Of a stretch of DNA of 64,000 nucleotides, positions 27,041-35,344 are shown piece by piece. Source of the DNA: Rhizobium sp. ZPR4. Lineage in GTDB: Bacteria > Pseudomonadota > Alphaproteobacteria > Rhizobiales > Rhizobiaceae. The stretch's first letter is position 1, and every line of letters starts with the position of its first letter. Made by a program: the position numbers and the translations under genes. A model generated the notes under the pieces. The model was not told the origin of the DNA, did not search any database, and saw nothing but the letters and a program-made list of their open reading frames with translations. The stretch is taken from contig NZ_CP157967.1 of assembly GCF_040215725.1 (NCBI RefSeq), positions 1,612,001-1,676,000 of the forward strand, read 5' to 3'.

Positions 27041-29506
27041 CTAGCTGTCCACCGACTGGCTGGATTGCAAATCATAGATGCGGAATTCAGGCACCCTATT
27101 TGCCAGCAGCTTGGTCGGCGTGAAGACGATGCGGCGGCTTTCGCCGGCTGCAAGATCGAAAGCGTTGTCGGAGTAACGTCCCTCGACCTCGCTCTCGATC
27201 ATCACGAACAACGCAAGTCCCTTGGCGGTGACTGTGAGTTCCACCGTCCCGTTTTCCTCCTGCTCCTCCCTCAGCACCGTCAGGCCGGCAGGCTGAAGCT
27301 CGAGCGCCTTGTAGGTGCCGTGGACATAGTGCCCCTCGCCGCCCGTTCCATTCGATGCGGTGAAACGCCACGCCAGCAGGCAATCGGCCGGTACCTGATC
27401 CGCATCGATCGACAAGGCCGTGACAGCCGCATCCGGCGTGCAGACGGCATGCGCCGTCGTCAGCGGCACGCGTTCGCCATTGAGCTTGAGCAGCGAGACG
27501 GAAATATCGGCCGTGACATCCGCATTGGTGTCATTGACCAGAGAGAAGCGGATCGTCTTGTTGTCTTCGGACGGAATTGCCGCGACCGATACCGGCTGGA
27601 AGAAGCGCCGCACCAGATAGTGCATCACCTTCCACCGGCCGCCGTAATCGAGACTGGACCACGAGGCCACCGGCCAGGTGTCGTTGAGCTGCCAATAGAT
27701 CGTGCCCATGCAATGCGGTTTCAGCGACCGCCAATATTCCACCGCCGTCTTGATTGCGAGGCCCTGCTGAACCTGGCTCAGATAGACGAAATTCGGGAAA
27801 TCCTTCGGGAAGCGGAAATATCGGAACATCGTGCCGGCGATGCGTTCGTTGCCGCCGGCATTCTTCTGGTGCAGTTCCATGACCGGAGAGGCGATGTTCA
27901 TGTCCTTCGCCTCGGCATAGGTCTTGATGACGGGCAGCGAGGTATAGGACTGGAAGCCGAATTCCGAGCAGAAGCGTGGGCGAACGGACCGATAATTGTC
28001 GAAGGACTTGTTCTCGTGCCAGACCGACCAATAATGCATGTCGCCCGAGCCGTCGGCATGCCATGCGTCGCCGAAGTTGAGATAACCCGAAGCCGGGCTC
28101 GACGGCCACCAGATCGCATCCGGCAGCGCTTTCTTCATCGCCGTCTCGATCGTCCTGTTCAGGCGATCGTAGGAGACGAGATAGCGATCACGATCTTTGC
28201 GGGATTCCTCGAACCAGGTGAGCGCGCCCACGAGTTCATTGTCGCCACACCAGAGAACGATGGACGGATGTGTCGCAAGCCGACGAACCTGATAGCCCAC
28301 CTCCGCCTCGACATTCTCCAGGAAATCGCCCGTCGAGGGATAAAGATTGCAGGCGAACATGAAGTCCTGCCACACCATGAGACCCAAGCGGTCGCAGGTA
28401 TCATAGAACCACTCATGCTCGTAGAAGCCGCCGCCCCAGACGCGGATCGCATTCATGTTGGCATCGACGGCCGATTGCAACAGATCCTCGGTCGCGGCCG
28501 GGTTGGAGCGCGAAAACAGCGCGTCGGCCGGAATCCAGTTGGCCCCGCGGGCAAAGATCTCGCGGCCGTTGACCTTCAGCGCGAAACGGCTGCCGGCCTC
28601 ATCCTCTGTGGTGATAAGCTCGATCGTCCGTAGACCGATCTGTCGAGTGACTGTTTCGAAATTGGTTTCCACGGACAAGGCATAGAGCGTCTGCTCGCCA
28701 TTGCCGGCCGGCCACCAAAGCTTCGGCTTATCGATATGGAAGAAGTGGGTAATCGAGGTTTCGCCGGCATTGACGCCGACATCGAGACGCACCCGCTCAT
28801 CATCGAGCGAGAAATAGAGCTGTGCGATCCCCGTTCCCTTGGCAAACAGCGCGACCGTCACCTTGAGGTCGACCGAACCGTCGTCGTTGTGAATCTGCTG
28901 GGAGACGACATTCTCGACCCGGGCGATCTCGAGCTTCTTCAGCGCGATGGTGCCGTAAAGGCCGAGCGGCGCGATCGCGATGTTCCAGTCCCAGCCGAAA
29001 TGGCATTGCGGCTTGCGCAGCATGTTGCCGTTCGGGATCGGCGAGTTGCCGGTGCTGTAGGGAATGTAGAAAGGCTGCTTGTCCTGCAGCGCAGCGCCGG
29101 CCGCAATGCTCGAATGCAGAACGATACGGATGGTGTTTTCGCCCGTCTTCAGCGCCTTCGAGACATCGGGGCGATAGCGCTGGAAGCAGTTGTTGCCCTC
29201 CAGCACGAGCGCATCGTTGACGTAGACGCTGGCGATGGTGTCGAGATAATCGATATCGAGATACCAGTCACCGCCGGCGTCATCGAGCGTGAAGCTGCGC
29301 GTCAGCTCCCAATCCTGCTTCGCGACCCACTGCACGACCTCTTCGTTGCGCGCGAAATAGGGATCGGGAATAAGCCCTTCCGCATGCAGCGCGGAATGGA
29401 CATCACCGGGCAGCGACATCGATAGCGAATGATCGCTGTCTGGAGACGTCAGCCTCCACGAACCGGCAAGATCGACGGCAGAATTATCATTGAGCGAAGA
29501 CGACAT
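27041..29506 (-). CDS. Beta-mannosidase, glycoside hydrolase family 2
   Basis: 821 residues. N-terminal sugar-binding sandwich (LAGSWRLTSPD, LPGDVHSALHAEGLIPDPYFARN, typical of beta-mannosidases), immunoglobulin-like domain and TIM barrel. Acid/base Glu is in LWCGDNELVGAL and the nucleophile Glu in RFCSEFGFQSY; the RKPQCHFGWDWN segment is also characteristic. With no signal peptide it would hydrolyse imported beta-1,4-manno-oligosaccharides to mannose in the cytoplasm. GGGAGG precedes ATG 29506. It follows the ABC transporter ATPase after 57 bases, probably in one operon. Confidence 0.93.
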   Translation of the reverse strand: MSSSLNDNSAVDLAGSWRLTSPDSDHSLSMSLPGDVHSALHAEGLIPDPYFARNEEVVQWVAKQDWELTRSFTLDDAGGDWYLDIDYLDTIASVYVNDALVLEGNNCFQRYRPDVSKALKTGENTIRIVLHSSIAAGAALQDKQPFYIPYSTGNSPIPNGNMLRKPQCHFGWDWNIAIAPLGLYGTIALKKLEIARVENVVSQQIHNDDGSVDLKVTVALFAKGTGIAQLYFSLDDERVRLDVGVNAGETSITHFFHIDKPKLWWPAGNGEQTLYALSVETNFETVTRQIGLRTIELITTEDEAGSRFALKVNGREIFARGANWIPADALFSRSNPAATEDLLQSAVDANMNAIRVWGGGFYEHEWFYDTCDRLGLMVWQDFMFACNLYPSTGDFLENVEAEVGYQVRRLATHPSIVLWCGDNELVGALTWFEESRKDRDRYLVSYDRLNRTIETAMKKALPDAIWWPSSPASGYLNFGDAWHADGSGDMHYWSVWHENKSFDNYRSVRPRFCSEFGFQSYTSLPVIKTYAEAKDMNIASPVMELHQKNAGGNERIAGTMFRYFRFPKDFPNFVYLSQVQQGLAIKTAVEYWRSLKPHCMGTIYWQLNDTWPVASWSSLDYGGRWKVMHYLVRRFFQPVSVAAIPSEDNKTIRFSLVNDTNADVTADISVSLLKLNGERVPLTTAHAVCTPDAAVTALSIDADQVPADCLLAWRFTASNGTGGEGHYVHGTYKALELQPAGLTVLREEQEENGTVELTVTAKGLALFVMIESEVEGRYSDNAFDLAAGESRRIVFTPTKLLANRVPEFRIYDLQSSQSVDS

Positions 29507-29563
29507 CGGACCTCCCCGGACCGCTGTGAGGTGGAGGCGCTCGGACCGCCTCCCTGCATGGGA

Positions 29564-30655
29564 TCATATTCTGAGTTCTGTCTGCGCATCAAAGAGCGAT
29601 GCGAGAGACATGTCAAAGCCAAGCTTTACGGCCGAACCGGGGCCAAAGCGCCTGGCGCCGTTGACGCGAACCGACATGGTGTGGCCGGCATGCTTCAGCC
29701 ACAGCAGATTGTCGGCACCCATCGGCTCCTCGATATCGACGGTGGCATTGTGGACCTCGGCGCCCGACGCCGCCTCTTCATTGACCTTGATGTGTTCGGG
29801 ACGGACGCCCAGCACAACCTTGCGGCCCGCTTGAAGAGCCTCTCCGGCTTTATAGCCATCGAGAGAAAACAGCACGTCATTGGTCGCAAACACGACCTTG
29901 CCTTCGCGGTTGACCAGCTCGCCCTTGAGGAAGTTCATCGAAGGCGATCCGATGAAGCCGGCGACGAAGAGATTGCGCGGCTCGTTGTAGATCGTCGTGG
30001 GATCATCGAGCTGCATGATGACGCCGTTCTTCATGATCGCGATGCGATCGGCAAGCGTCAGCGCCTCGATCTGGTCGTGGGTCACGTAGATCATCGTGTT
30101 CTTCAGCGACTGGTGCAGCCGCTTGATTTCCACGCGCAGCTCCGAGCGCAGCTTGGCGTCGAGGTTCGACAGCGGCTCGTCGAAGAGGAAGACGTCGACA
30201 TCGCGCACAAGTGCCCGGCCGATGGCAACGCGCTGGCGCTGGCCGCCGGAAAGTTCGGCCGGCTTGCGCTTCAGGAGCGGCTCGATCTGCAGGATCTCGG
30301 CCGCCCGGGCGATGCGCTTCTTGATCTCATCTCCCGGCACCTTGGCCACACGGAGACCGAAGGAGAGGTTCTTCTCGACCGACATCTGCGGATAGAGCGC
30401 ATAGGACTGGAACACCATGCCGATGCCGCGATCCTTCGGCTCTTCCCAGGTGACGTTCTTGCCCTTGATGAAGATCTGCCCCTCACTGATGTCAAGCAGG
30501 CCGGCGATGCAGTTGAGCAAGGTCGACTTGCCGCAGCCGGAGGAACCGAGAAGCACGAGGAACTCGCCGTCATTGATCTCGAGATTGAGATTTCTCAGGA
30601 CGTTGACCGCACCGAAATTCAGCGAAAGGTCTTTGATGGAAACGCTGCTGTTCAT
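29564..30655 (-). CDS. Carbohydrate ABC transporter ATP-binding protein (UgpC/MsmK type)
   Basis: 363 residues. Walker A GSSGCGKST (about 37-45), signature LSGGQRQRVAIGRALVRD, Walker B DVFLFDEPLSNLD, and a C-terminal regulatory OB-fold region (about 240-363) as in MalK/UgpC. It powers the importer formed with the two permeases and the binding protein upstream. The start is 3 bases past the permease stop, indicating coupling. Confidence 0.94.
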   Translation of the reverse strand: MNSSVSIKDLSLNFGAVNVLRNLNLEINDGEFLVLLGSSGCGKSTLLNCIAGLLDISEGQIFIKGKNVTWEEPKDRGIGMVFQSYALYPQMSVEKNLSFGLRVAKVPGDEIKKRIARAAEILQIEPLLKRKPAELSGGQRQRVAIGRALVRDVDVFLFDEPLSNLDAKLRSELRVEIKRLHQSLKNTMIYVTHDQIEALTLADRIAIMKNGVIMQLDDPTTIYNEPRNLFVAGFIGSPSMNFLKGELVNREGKVVFATNDVLFSLDGYKAGEALQAGRKVVLGVRPEHIKVNEEAASGAEVHNATVDIEEPMGADNLLWLKHAGHTMSVRVNGARRFGPGSAVKLGFDMSLASLFDAQTELRI

Positions 30656-30658
30656 GGA

Positions 30659-31555
30659 TCAACCCTTCACTGCGCCGGCGGCGATGCCCCGGACGAAGAG
30701 CCGTCCGGACACGAAATAGACGATAAGCGGCACCGCGCCGGTCAGTAGCGTTGCGGCCATGTTGACGTTGTATTCCTTCACACCCTGCACGGCGTTGACG
30801 ACGTTGTTGAGCTGCACGGTCATCGGATAGTTCTGCGTGCCGGCGAAAATGACGCCGAACAGGAAGTCGTTCCAGATGCCGGTGATCTGGATGATGATCC
30901 CGACGACGAAGATCGGCAGAGACATGGGCAGCATGATGCGCAGGAAGATCTGCCAGAATCCCGCGCCATCGACGCGCGCCGCCTTGAAGAGTTCTGGCGG
31001 AAGCGAGGCGAAGTAGTTGCGGAACAGCAGCGTGTTGATCGGCATGCCGAAGATCGTATGCACAAGCACGATGCCGCCAAGCGTTGCAAACAGCCCCAGT
31101 TCGCGCAGCACCATGACCAGCGGATAGAGCATGACCTGGTAGGGGATGAAGGCGCCGAACAGGAGAATCGTGAAGAAGATTTCCGATCCCTTGAAGCGCC
31201 AGTTGGCCAAGGCATAGCCGTTGACCGAGGCGACGGCAATCGAGACGATGACGCTCGGAACGAGGATCTTTACCGAATTCCAGAAGCCGACCTGAATGCC
31301 GTGGCAGTAGAGCCCGGTGCAGGCCTGCGACCAGGCTTTCACCCAGGGTTCGAAGGTGATTTCCATGGGCGGCGCGAAGATATTGCCCATGCGGATTTCG
31401 GGCATGCCTTTCAGCGATGTGACGACCATCACGTAAAGCGGCAGCACGTAGTAGAGTGCGGCAAGCCCGAGAATGCCGTAGAGCATGATGGTGCGCGGCG
31501 CGAAGCGGCGCTTGGGTTTTGCGCCCGAAGGCTCGATGGTGGCGGCGAATGCCAT
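30659..31555 (-). CDS. Carbohydrate ABC transporter permease (MalG type)
   Basis: 298 residues, six membrane helices. The EAA loop near the C-terminal third reads PPELFKAARVDGAGFWQIFLRIMLP, the contact with the ATPase. A periplasmic stretch of about 60 residues follows the first helix. GGGAGG lies before ATG 31555, and 12 bases separate it from the partner permease. Confidence 0.92.
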   Translation of the reverse strand: MAFAATIEPSGAKPKRRFAPRTIMLYGILGLAALYYVLPLYVMVVTSLKGMPEIRMGNIFAPPMEITFEPWVKAWSQACTGLYCHGIQVGFWNSVKILVPSVIVSIAVASVNGYALANWRFKGSEIFFTILLFGAFIPYQVMLYPLVMVLRELGLFATLGGIVLVHTIFGMPINTLLFRNYFASLPPELFKAARVDGAGFWQIFLRIMLPMSLPIFVVGIIIQITGIWNDFLFGVIFAGTQNYPMTVQLNNVVNAVQGVKEYNVNMAATLLTGAVPLIVYFVSGRLFVRGIAAGAVKG

Positions 31556-31567
31556 TTGGTGCCTCCC

Positions 31568-32458
31568 TTATCTGCGCTTCTGGCGGAACTCGAAGAGAGC
31601 CCACGGCACGACGAAGATGAACACGGTAACCAGCATGACGGTGGAGGCGGAAAGCGCCTGGCCGAGATTGGAACGCTGGAACATGAAGTCGTAAACATAT
31701 TTGGCAGGCATCTCGGACGCGAAGCCCGGCCCCCCGGCGGTCATGGCGACCACCAGATCGTAGACGCGCACGATGCCCGAAGCGACGATGACCAGCGTGG
31801 TGACGAAGACGCCGCGCATCATTGGAATGACGACGAAAATATAGGTCCGCCAGGCCGGAATGCCGTCGACGCGGGCCGCCTTCCAGATTTCGCCGTCGAT
31901 GCCGCGAAGCCCCGCCAGCATCAACACCATGACCAGACCGGTGCCCTGCCAAAGCCCGGCAATGACCAGCGCATAAAGCACGGTCTTCTGATTGCCGAGC
32001 AGCGCGAAATTAAACCACGTAAAGCCCATGTCCTGCATCAGCTTCGGCAGCCCGAGCGCCGGATCGAGAATCCATTGCCAGACCAAACCGGTCACGATGA
32101 AGGACAAGGCGAAGGGATAGAGAAAGATGGTTCGGAACGTATTCTCGAAGCGGATTTTCTGATCCATCAGCACGGCCAGGAAGAAGCCGACGACGAAAGC
32201 AAAAATCAGGCTGAGAATGCCGTATGTCGCAAGATTGCCGATCGAGATGTTCCAGCGATCAGTGCCCCACAGGCGCTGATACTGCATGAAGCCAACAAAG
32301 TTGGAACTGGGCAGCAGCCTTGAATCCGTGAAAGAATAGATGACGGTCCAGAGCGTGCAGCCGACAAAGACGACGATCACCGTCAACACCATCGGAATGG
32401 CGGCAATCTTCGCATTGAGGTTGCGGAACAGACCAAATGGCCGGACAGCGTTAGCCAT
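31568..32458 (-). CDS. Carbohydrate ABC transporter permease (MalF type)
   Basis: 296 residues, six membrane helices. The EAA motif is EIWKAARVDGIPAWRTYIFVVIP. First permease of the importer, with GGAGG before ATG 32458. The 90-base gap from the binding-protein gene holds a strong hairpin (32485-32512). Confidence 0.92.
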   Translation of the reverse strand: MANAVRPFGLFRNLNAKIAAIPMVLTVIVVFVGCTLWTVIYSFTDSRLLPSSNFVGFMQYQRLWGTDRWNISIGNLATYGILSLIFAFVVGFFLAVLMDQKIRFENTFRTIFLYPFALSFIVTGLVWQWILDPALGLPKLMQDMGFTWFNFALLGNQKTVLYALVIAGLWQGTGLVMVLMLAGLRGIDGEIWKAARVDGIPAWRTYIFVVIPMMRGVFVTTLVIVASGIVRVYDLVVAMTAGGPGFASEMPAKYVYDFMFQRSNLGQALSASTVMLVTVFIFVVPWALFEFRQKRR

Positions 32459-32484
32459 CGATACCTCCGTTGGTGGCTGGCGTC

Positions 32485-32512
32485 GGGACAGGCGAGAACC
32501 CTCGCCCGTCCC
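32485..32512 (-). other. Intercistronic hairpin after the binding-protein gene
   Basis: In minus-strand RNA, a 12-bp stem GGGACGGGCGAG/CTCGCCTGTCCC with one G-U pair and a 4-base loop. No T run follows. It probably protects the 3' end of the binding-protein message or reduces read-through into the permeases. Confidence 0.6.
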
Positions 32513-32548
32513 ATGTCGGCCATCGCGATTGATAGGATGGTCGTGTGC

Positions 32549-33787
32549 TTACTGCGCCTGCTTGAAGATGGCGGCCTGCTTCTCGATCGCCTCATCCACC
32601 GTCATTTTCGACGAGAAGAACTGCAATCCGAGATCGGTCATCTGACCGCGCGTATCCGGGTCGATCAGCTGGGTGACACCCGGCACGACATTGTCAGGGT
32701 TCTTGAGGATCTCCAGACCCTTTTTCATGCAGCTGCTGGCCGCGCTCAGGTCGATATCGCCACGCACCGGCAGCGATCCCTTGGCGAGGTTGAACTTGAC
32801 CTGGGTTTCCTTGGAAACCAGCATGCTCGCAAGCTCGAGCTGTGCCTTGGTGATGTCGGCATTGCTGTTCTTCGGGAAATAGAAGCTGTCACCGCCGGTA
32901 TCGAGCAGGCCATGGAAGCCGAGACCCGGCAGGCAATCGTAATCCTTGCCGGCAACCTGCTTGGCGACGCCAAACTCGCCCTGCGCCCAGTCGCCCATGA
33001 TCTGAGCGGCGGCCTTGCCTGTGATGACCATATTGGTGGCGACGTTCCAGTCGCGGCCGGAATAGCTCTCGTCAACCAGATCGCGCGCCTGGGCGAAAGC
33101 GTCCCAAACCTTGCGGTTTTCGGGGCTCTTCACAGCGTCTGCGTCTTTCTTCTGATAGATCGCCAGATAGGTTTCCTTGCCGCCAATGCCGATCTGCATC
33201 ACGCTGCGCATGCCGTCGACCTGCCAAGGGGCGCCGGTTGCGAGCGGAATGATGCCCTTCTCGCGCAGCTTCGGCGCGTCGGCTACGAATTCATCCCAAT
33301 TGGCCGGAACCTTCATGCCGTTGTCTTCGAAGACATGCCGGTTGACCCACATCCACTGCCAGGAATGGATATTGAGCGGCACGCAATAGACGCGGCCTTC
33401 GTACGTGCACGAAGCCAGCAAGCTCGCCGGACGAATAATGTCCTTCCAATGTTCCTTTTCGGCGAGATCGGTCAGGTCGGTCATCAGGCCGGCCTTGACC
33501 AGCTCTTCGGCGTCGCGACCCGTGTTGAGCTGCGTTGCGCCCATGGGATTACCACCCAGAATGCGGCTGACGATCAGCGGCGTCGCAGTCGAGCCGGATC
33601 CGGCGATAGCGCCGTCGACCCAGTGATTGTTGCCGAGAGCATTGTACTGATCCGCCAGAACCTTCACGGCAGCAGCTTCACCGCCCGATGTCCACCAATG
33701 CGTCACTTCGAGATCAGTCGCGTTTGCTGAGAAGGCCGGAATCGCGACAGATGCGAGCAAAGCGGCGGCCACCAAACGAATATTCAT
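32549..33787 (-). CDS. ABC transporter sugar-binding protein (family 1 extracellular)
   Basis: 412 residues. Signal peptide NIRLVAAALLASVAIPAFSANA, then the mature start TDLEVTHWWTSGGEAAAVKVL, which is typical of sugar-binding proteins (cluster B). Aromatic residues such as NHWVDG and WQWMWVNRHVFEDNG may line the sugar site. It delivers oligosaccharide to the permeases encoded downstream. GGAGGA precedes ATG 33787. A palindrome sits 41-57 bases upstream. Substrate inferred from neighbours: manno- or xylo-oligosaccharides. Confidence 0.92.
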   Translation of the reverse strand: MNIRLVAAALLASVAIPAFSANATDLEVTHWWTSGGEAAAVKVLADQYNALGNNHWVDGAIAGSGSTATPLIVSRILGGNPMGATQLNTGRDAEELVKAGLMTDLTDLAEKEHWKDIIRPASLLASCTYEGRVYCVPLNIHSWQWMWVNRHVFEDNGMKVPANWDEFVADAPKLREKGIIPLATGAPWQVDGMRSVMQIGIGGKETYLAIYQKKDADAVKSPENRKVWDAFAQARDLVDESYSGRDWNVATNMVITGKAAAQIMGDWAQGEFGVAKQVAGKDYDCLPGLGFHGLLDTGGDSFYFPKNSNADITKAQLELASMLVSKETQVKFNLAKGSLPVRGDIDLSAASSCMKKGLEILKNPDNVVPGVTQLIDPDTRGQMTDLGLQFFSSKMTVDEAIEKQAAIFKQAQ

Positions 33788-33827
33788 GAGTTCTCCTCCC
33801 TCACTGAAACGTTGCCGGAAAAACCTA

Positions 33828-33844
33828 GTCGAATCATTTTCGAC
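33828..33844. promoter_or_regulatory. Palindrome in the presumed promoter of the binding-protein gene
   Basis: GTCGAA/TTCGAC arms with a 5-base centre. On the minus strand it fills exactly 17 bases between TTGCGT and TAGGTT, which could be -35 and -10 elements. That placement would suit repression by a dimeric regulator. The hexamers themselves are poor matches to consensus. Confidence 0.35.
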
Positions 33845-34121
33845 ACGCAACCGCTCCTTCCGGAATTTTTTACAGATCCCTTGTTATGCAACCGGTGATT
33901 AAGTTTCCCCTGTGGAAGATACTGCCGAAATCCAACGAGAACATTGGCAATATTTTCGGGAAAGGCGAAATAAACGCATGATAAATATGGACATATCCCC
34001 TCGTCGCCCTGCAAGAGAATTCACGTCCCTTACTGGCGCAGCAAAATTTCCGGCGACTGATGACCATACAACCACCAGGCATACCCGTTACAAACGTCTC
34101 TAAAATAACGCTCGACTTTTG

Positions 34122-34139
34122 AACTGTATCGTTACAGTT
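34122..34139. promoter_or_regulatory. LacI-type operator candidate
   Basis: The 18-base sequence AACTGTATCGTTACAGTT has 7-bp matching arms and a central CG, the usual LacI-family operator form. It lies about 100 bases before the LacI gene and about 335 bases before the divergent binding-protein gene. The remainder of the 452-base gap (33788-34239) shows no other clear feature except the palindrome at 33828-33844. Confidence 0.5.
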
Positions 34140-34239
34140 TTCATGAAAATGGAGGAGGCAGCTCCGTAGCGTCTTTGCTTGCGGCATAGACGTGAGCAAT
34201 ATAAGCGGATTGGCTGCGGGAGGCGGCCGGGAGGCGAGC

Positions 34240-35328
34240 TTGAACGGAATGGACAATAAGAAAATTTCAGGAGGCGGAACGCCGTCCACCCCAGAACGGC
34301 CGACATTGAAGACGATCGCCTTCATGACCGGGCTTGGGATCACCACCGTCTCGCGCGCATTGAAGGATGCTCCGGATATCGGCGCAGAGACCAAAGAGCG
34401 CGTGCGCATGGTCGCCCGTCAGCTGGGTTATCAACCGAACCGCGCGGGCGTGCGCTTGAGAACCGGCAAGACCAACGTCATCGCGCTGGTGCTAAGCATC
34501 GACGAAGAAATCATGGGCTTCACCAGCCACATCGTCTTCGGCATCTCGGAAGTCCTGGCAGGCACCCAGTATCATTTGGTCATTACGCCGCACTCGCACA
34601 GCAAGGATCCGCTGGTGCCGGTGCGCTACATTCTCGACACCGGCTCGGCCGACGGTGTCATCATATCGCGTACAGAGCCGGACGATCCTCGCGTCGAGCT
34701 CATGCATGAGCGCGGCATGCCTTTCTCAACGCATGGGAGGACGGATATGGGCATCGTCCACCCCTTCCATGACTTCGACAACGAAGCCTTCGCGCATGAG
34801 GCTGTGCGGGCGCTGGTCGCAAGGGGGCGGCGGCGCCTGGCGCTGCTGCAGCCCTCCAGCAAGCTGACCTATTATTCGCACACCCGCATCGGTTTCCAGA
34901 CCGGCCTGCATCAATATGGCGCCGAGGAGATCCCGCTCAGGATAACCACCGACAATGCTCTTGCCGATATCAAGGATACGGTCGAGGCGCTGATGCGATC
35001 ACCGCATGCACCTGATGGGATCGTCTGTTCCAGCAGCGGCGGTGCGATTGCCGTCAATGCCGGCATCGAGGCAGCCGGTTTCCGCCTCGGCCGCGATATC
35101 GACATGGTCGCCAAGCAATCGACCGATGTGCTGAGCTGGATCCGGCCCGAGATCATCACGGTATCGGAAGACTTCCGTCACGCCGGCCGCGAGCTTGCCA
35201 AGGCCGTGATCGCCCGGATCGACGGCGTGGAGCCGGAGCTGCTGCAAAGCATCAGCGAGCCTGTTTGGCCAGACGAGCTGACAACAGAAAAAGCTCACCG
35301 AACGGGTCCGGCGAGCTTTCCTTATTGA
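34240..35328 (+). CDS. LacI-family transcriptional regulator
   Basis: 362 residues from TTG 34240, chosen because GGAGG lies 5 bases upstream; ATG 34249 and GTG 34192 are alternatives. Helix-turn-helix near the N-terminus: [23 protein letters not shown], then hinge-region residues [18 protein letters not shown]. The periplasmic-binding-protein-like sensor domain follows ([35 protein letters not shown]). It probably represses the divergent sugar operon until an imported sugar or derivative binds. The last 13 codons overlap the terminator hairpin of the convergent gnd gene. Confidence 0.9.
   Translation: MNGMDNKKISGGGTPSTPERPTLKTIAFMTGLGITTVSRALKDAPDIGAETKERVRMVARQLGYQPNRAGVRLRTGKTNVIALVLSIDEEIMGFTSHIVFGISEVLAGTQYHLVITPHSHSKDPLVPVRYILDTGSADGVIISRTEPDDPRVELMHERGMPFSTHGRTDMGIVHPFHDFDNEAFAHEAVRALVARGRRRLALLQPSSKLTYYSHTRIGFQTGLHQYGAEEIPLRITTDNALADIKDTVEALMRSPHAPDGIVCSSSGGAIAVNAGIEAAGFRLGRDIDMVAKQSTDVLSWIRPEIITVSEDFRHAGRELAKAVIARIDGVEPELLQSISEPVWPDELTTEKAHRTGPASFPY
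35290..35319 (-). terminator. gnd terminator embedded in the 3' end of lacI
   Basis: AAAGCTC/GAGCTTT arms plus an inner CCG/CGG, followed by TTTTT on the minus strand. It lies 25 bases past the gnd stop but inside the convergent LacI reading frame. Confidence 0.7.
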
Positions 35329-35344
35329 AGCACAAGCAAGCCTC

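Noticed and set aside
26978..28633. 551-codon + strand open frame opposite the beta-mannosidase
   Set aside because: Shadow of the GH2 gene; no recognisable protein features.
34192..34239. GTG 34192 as the LacI start
   Set aside because: No ribosome binding site; TTG 34240 has GGAGG at good spacing.
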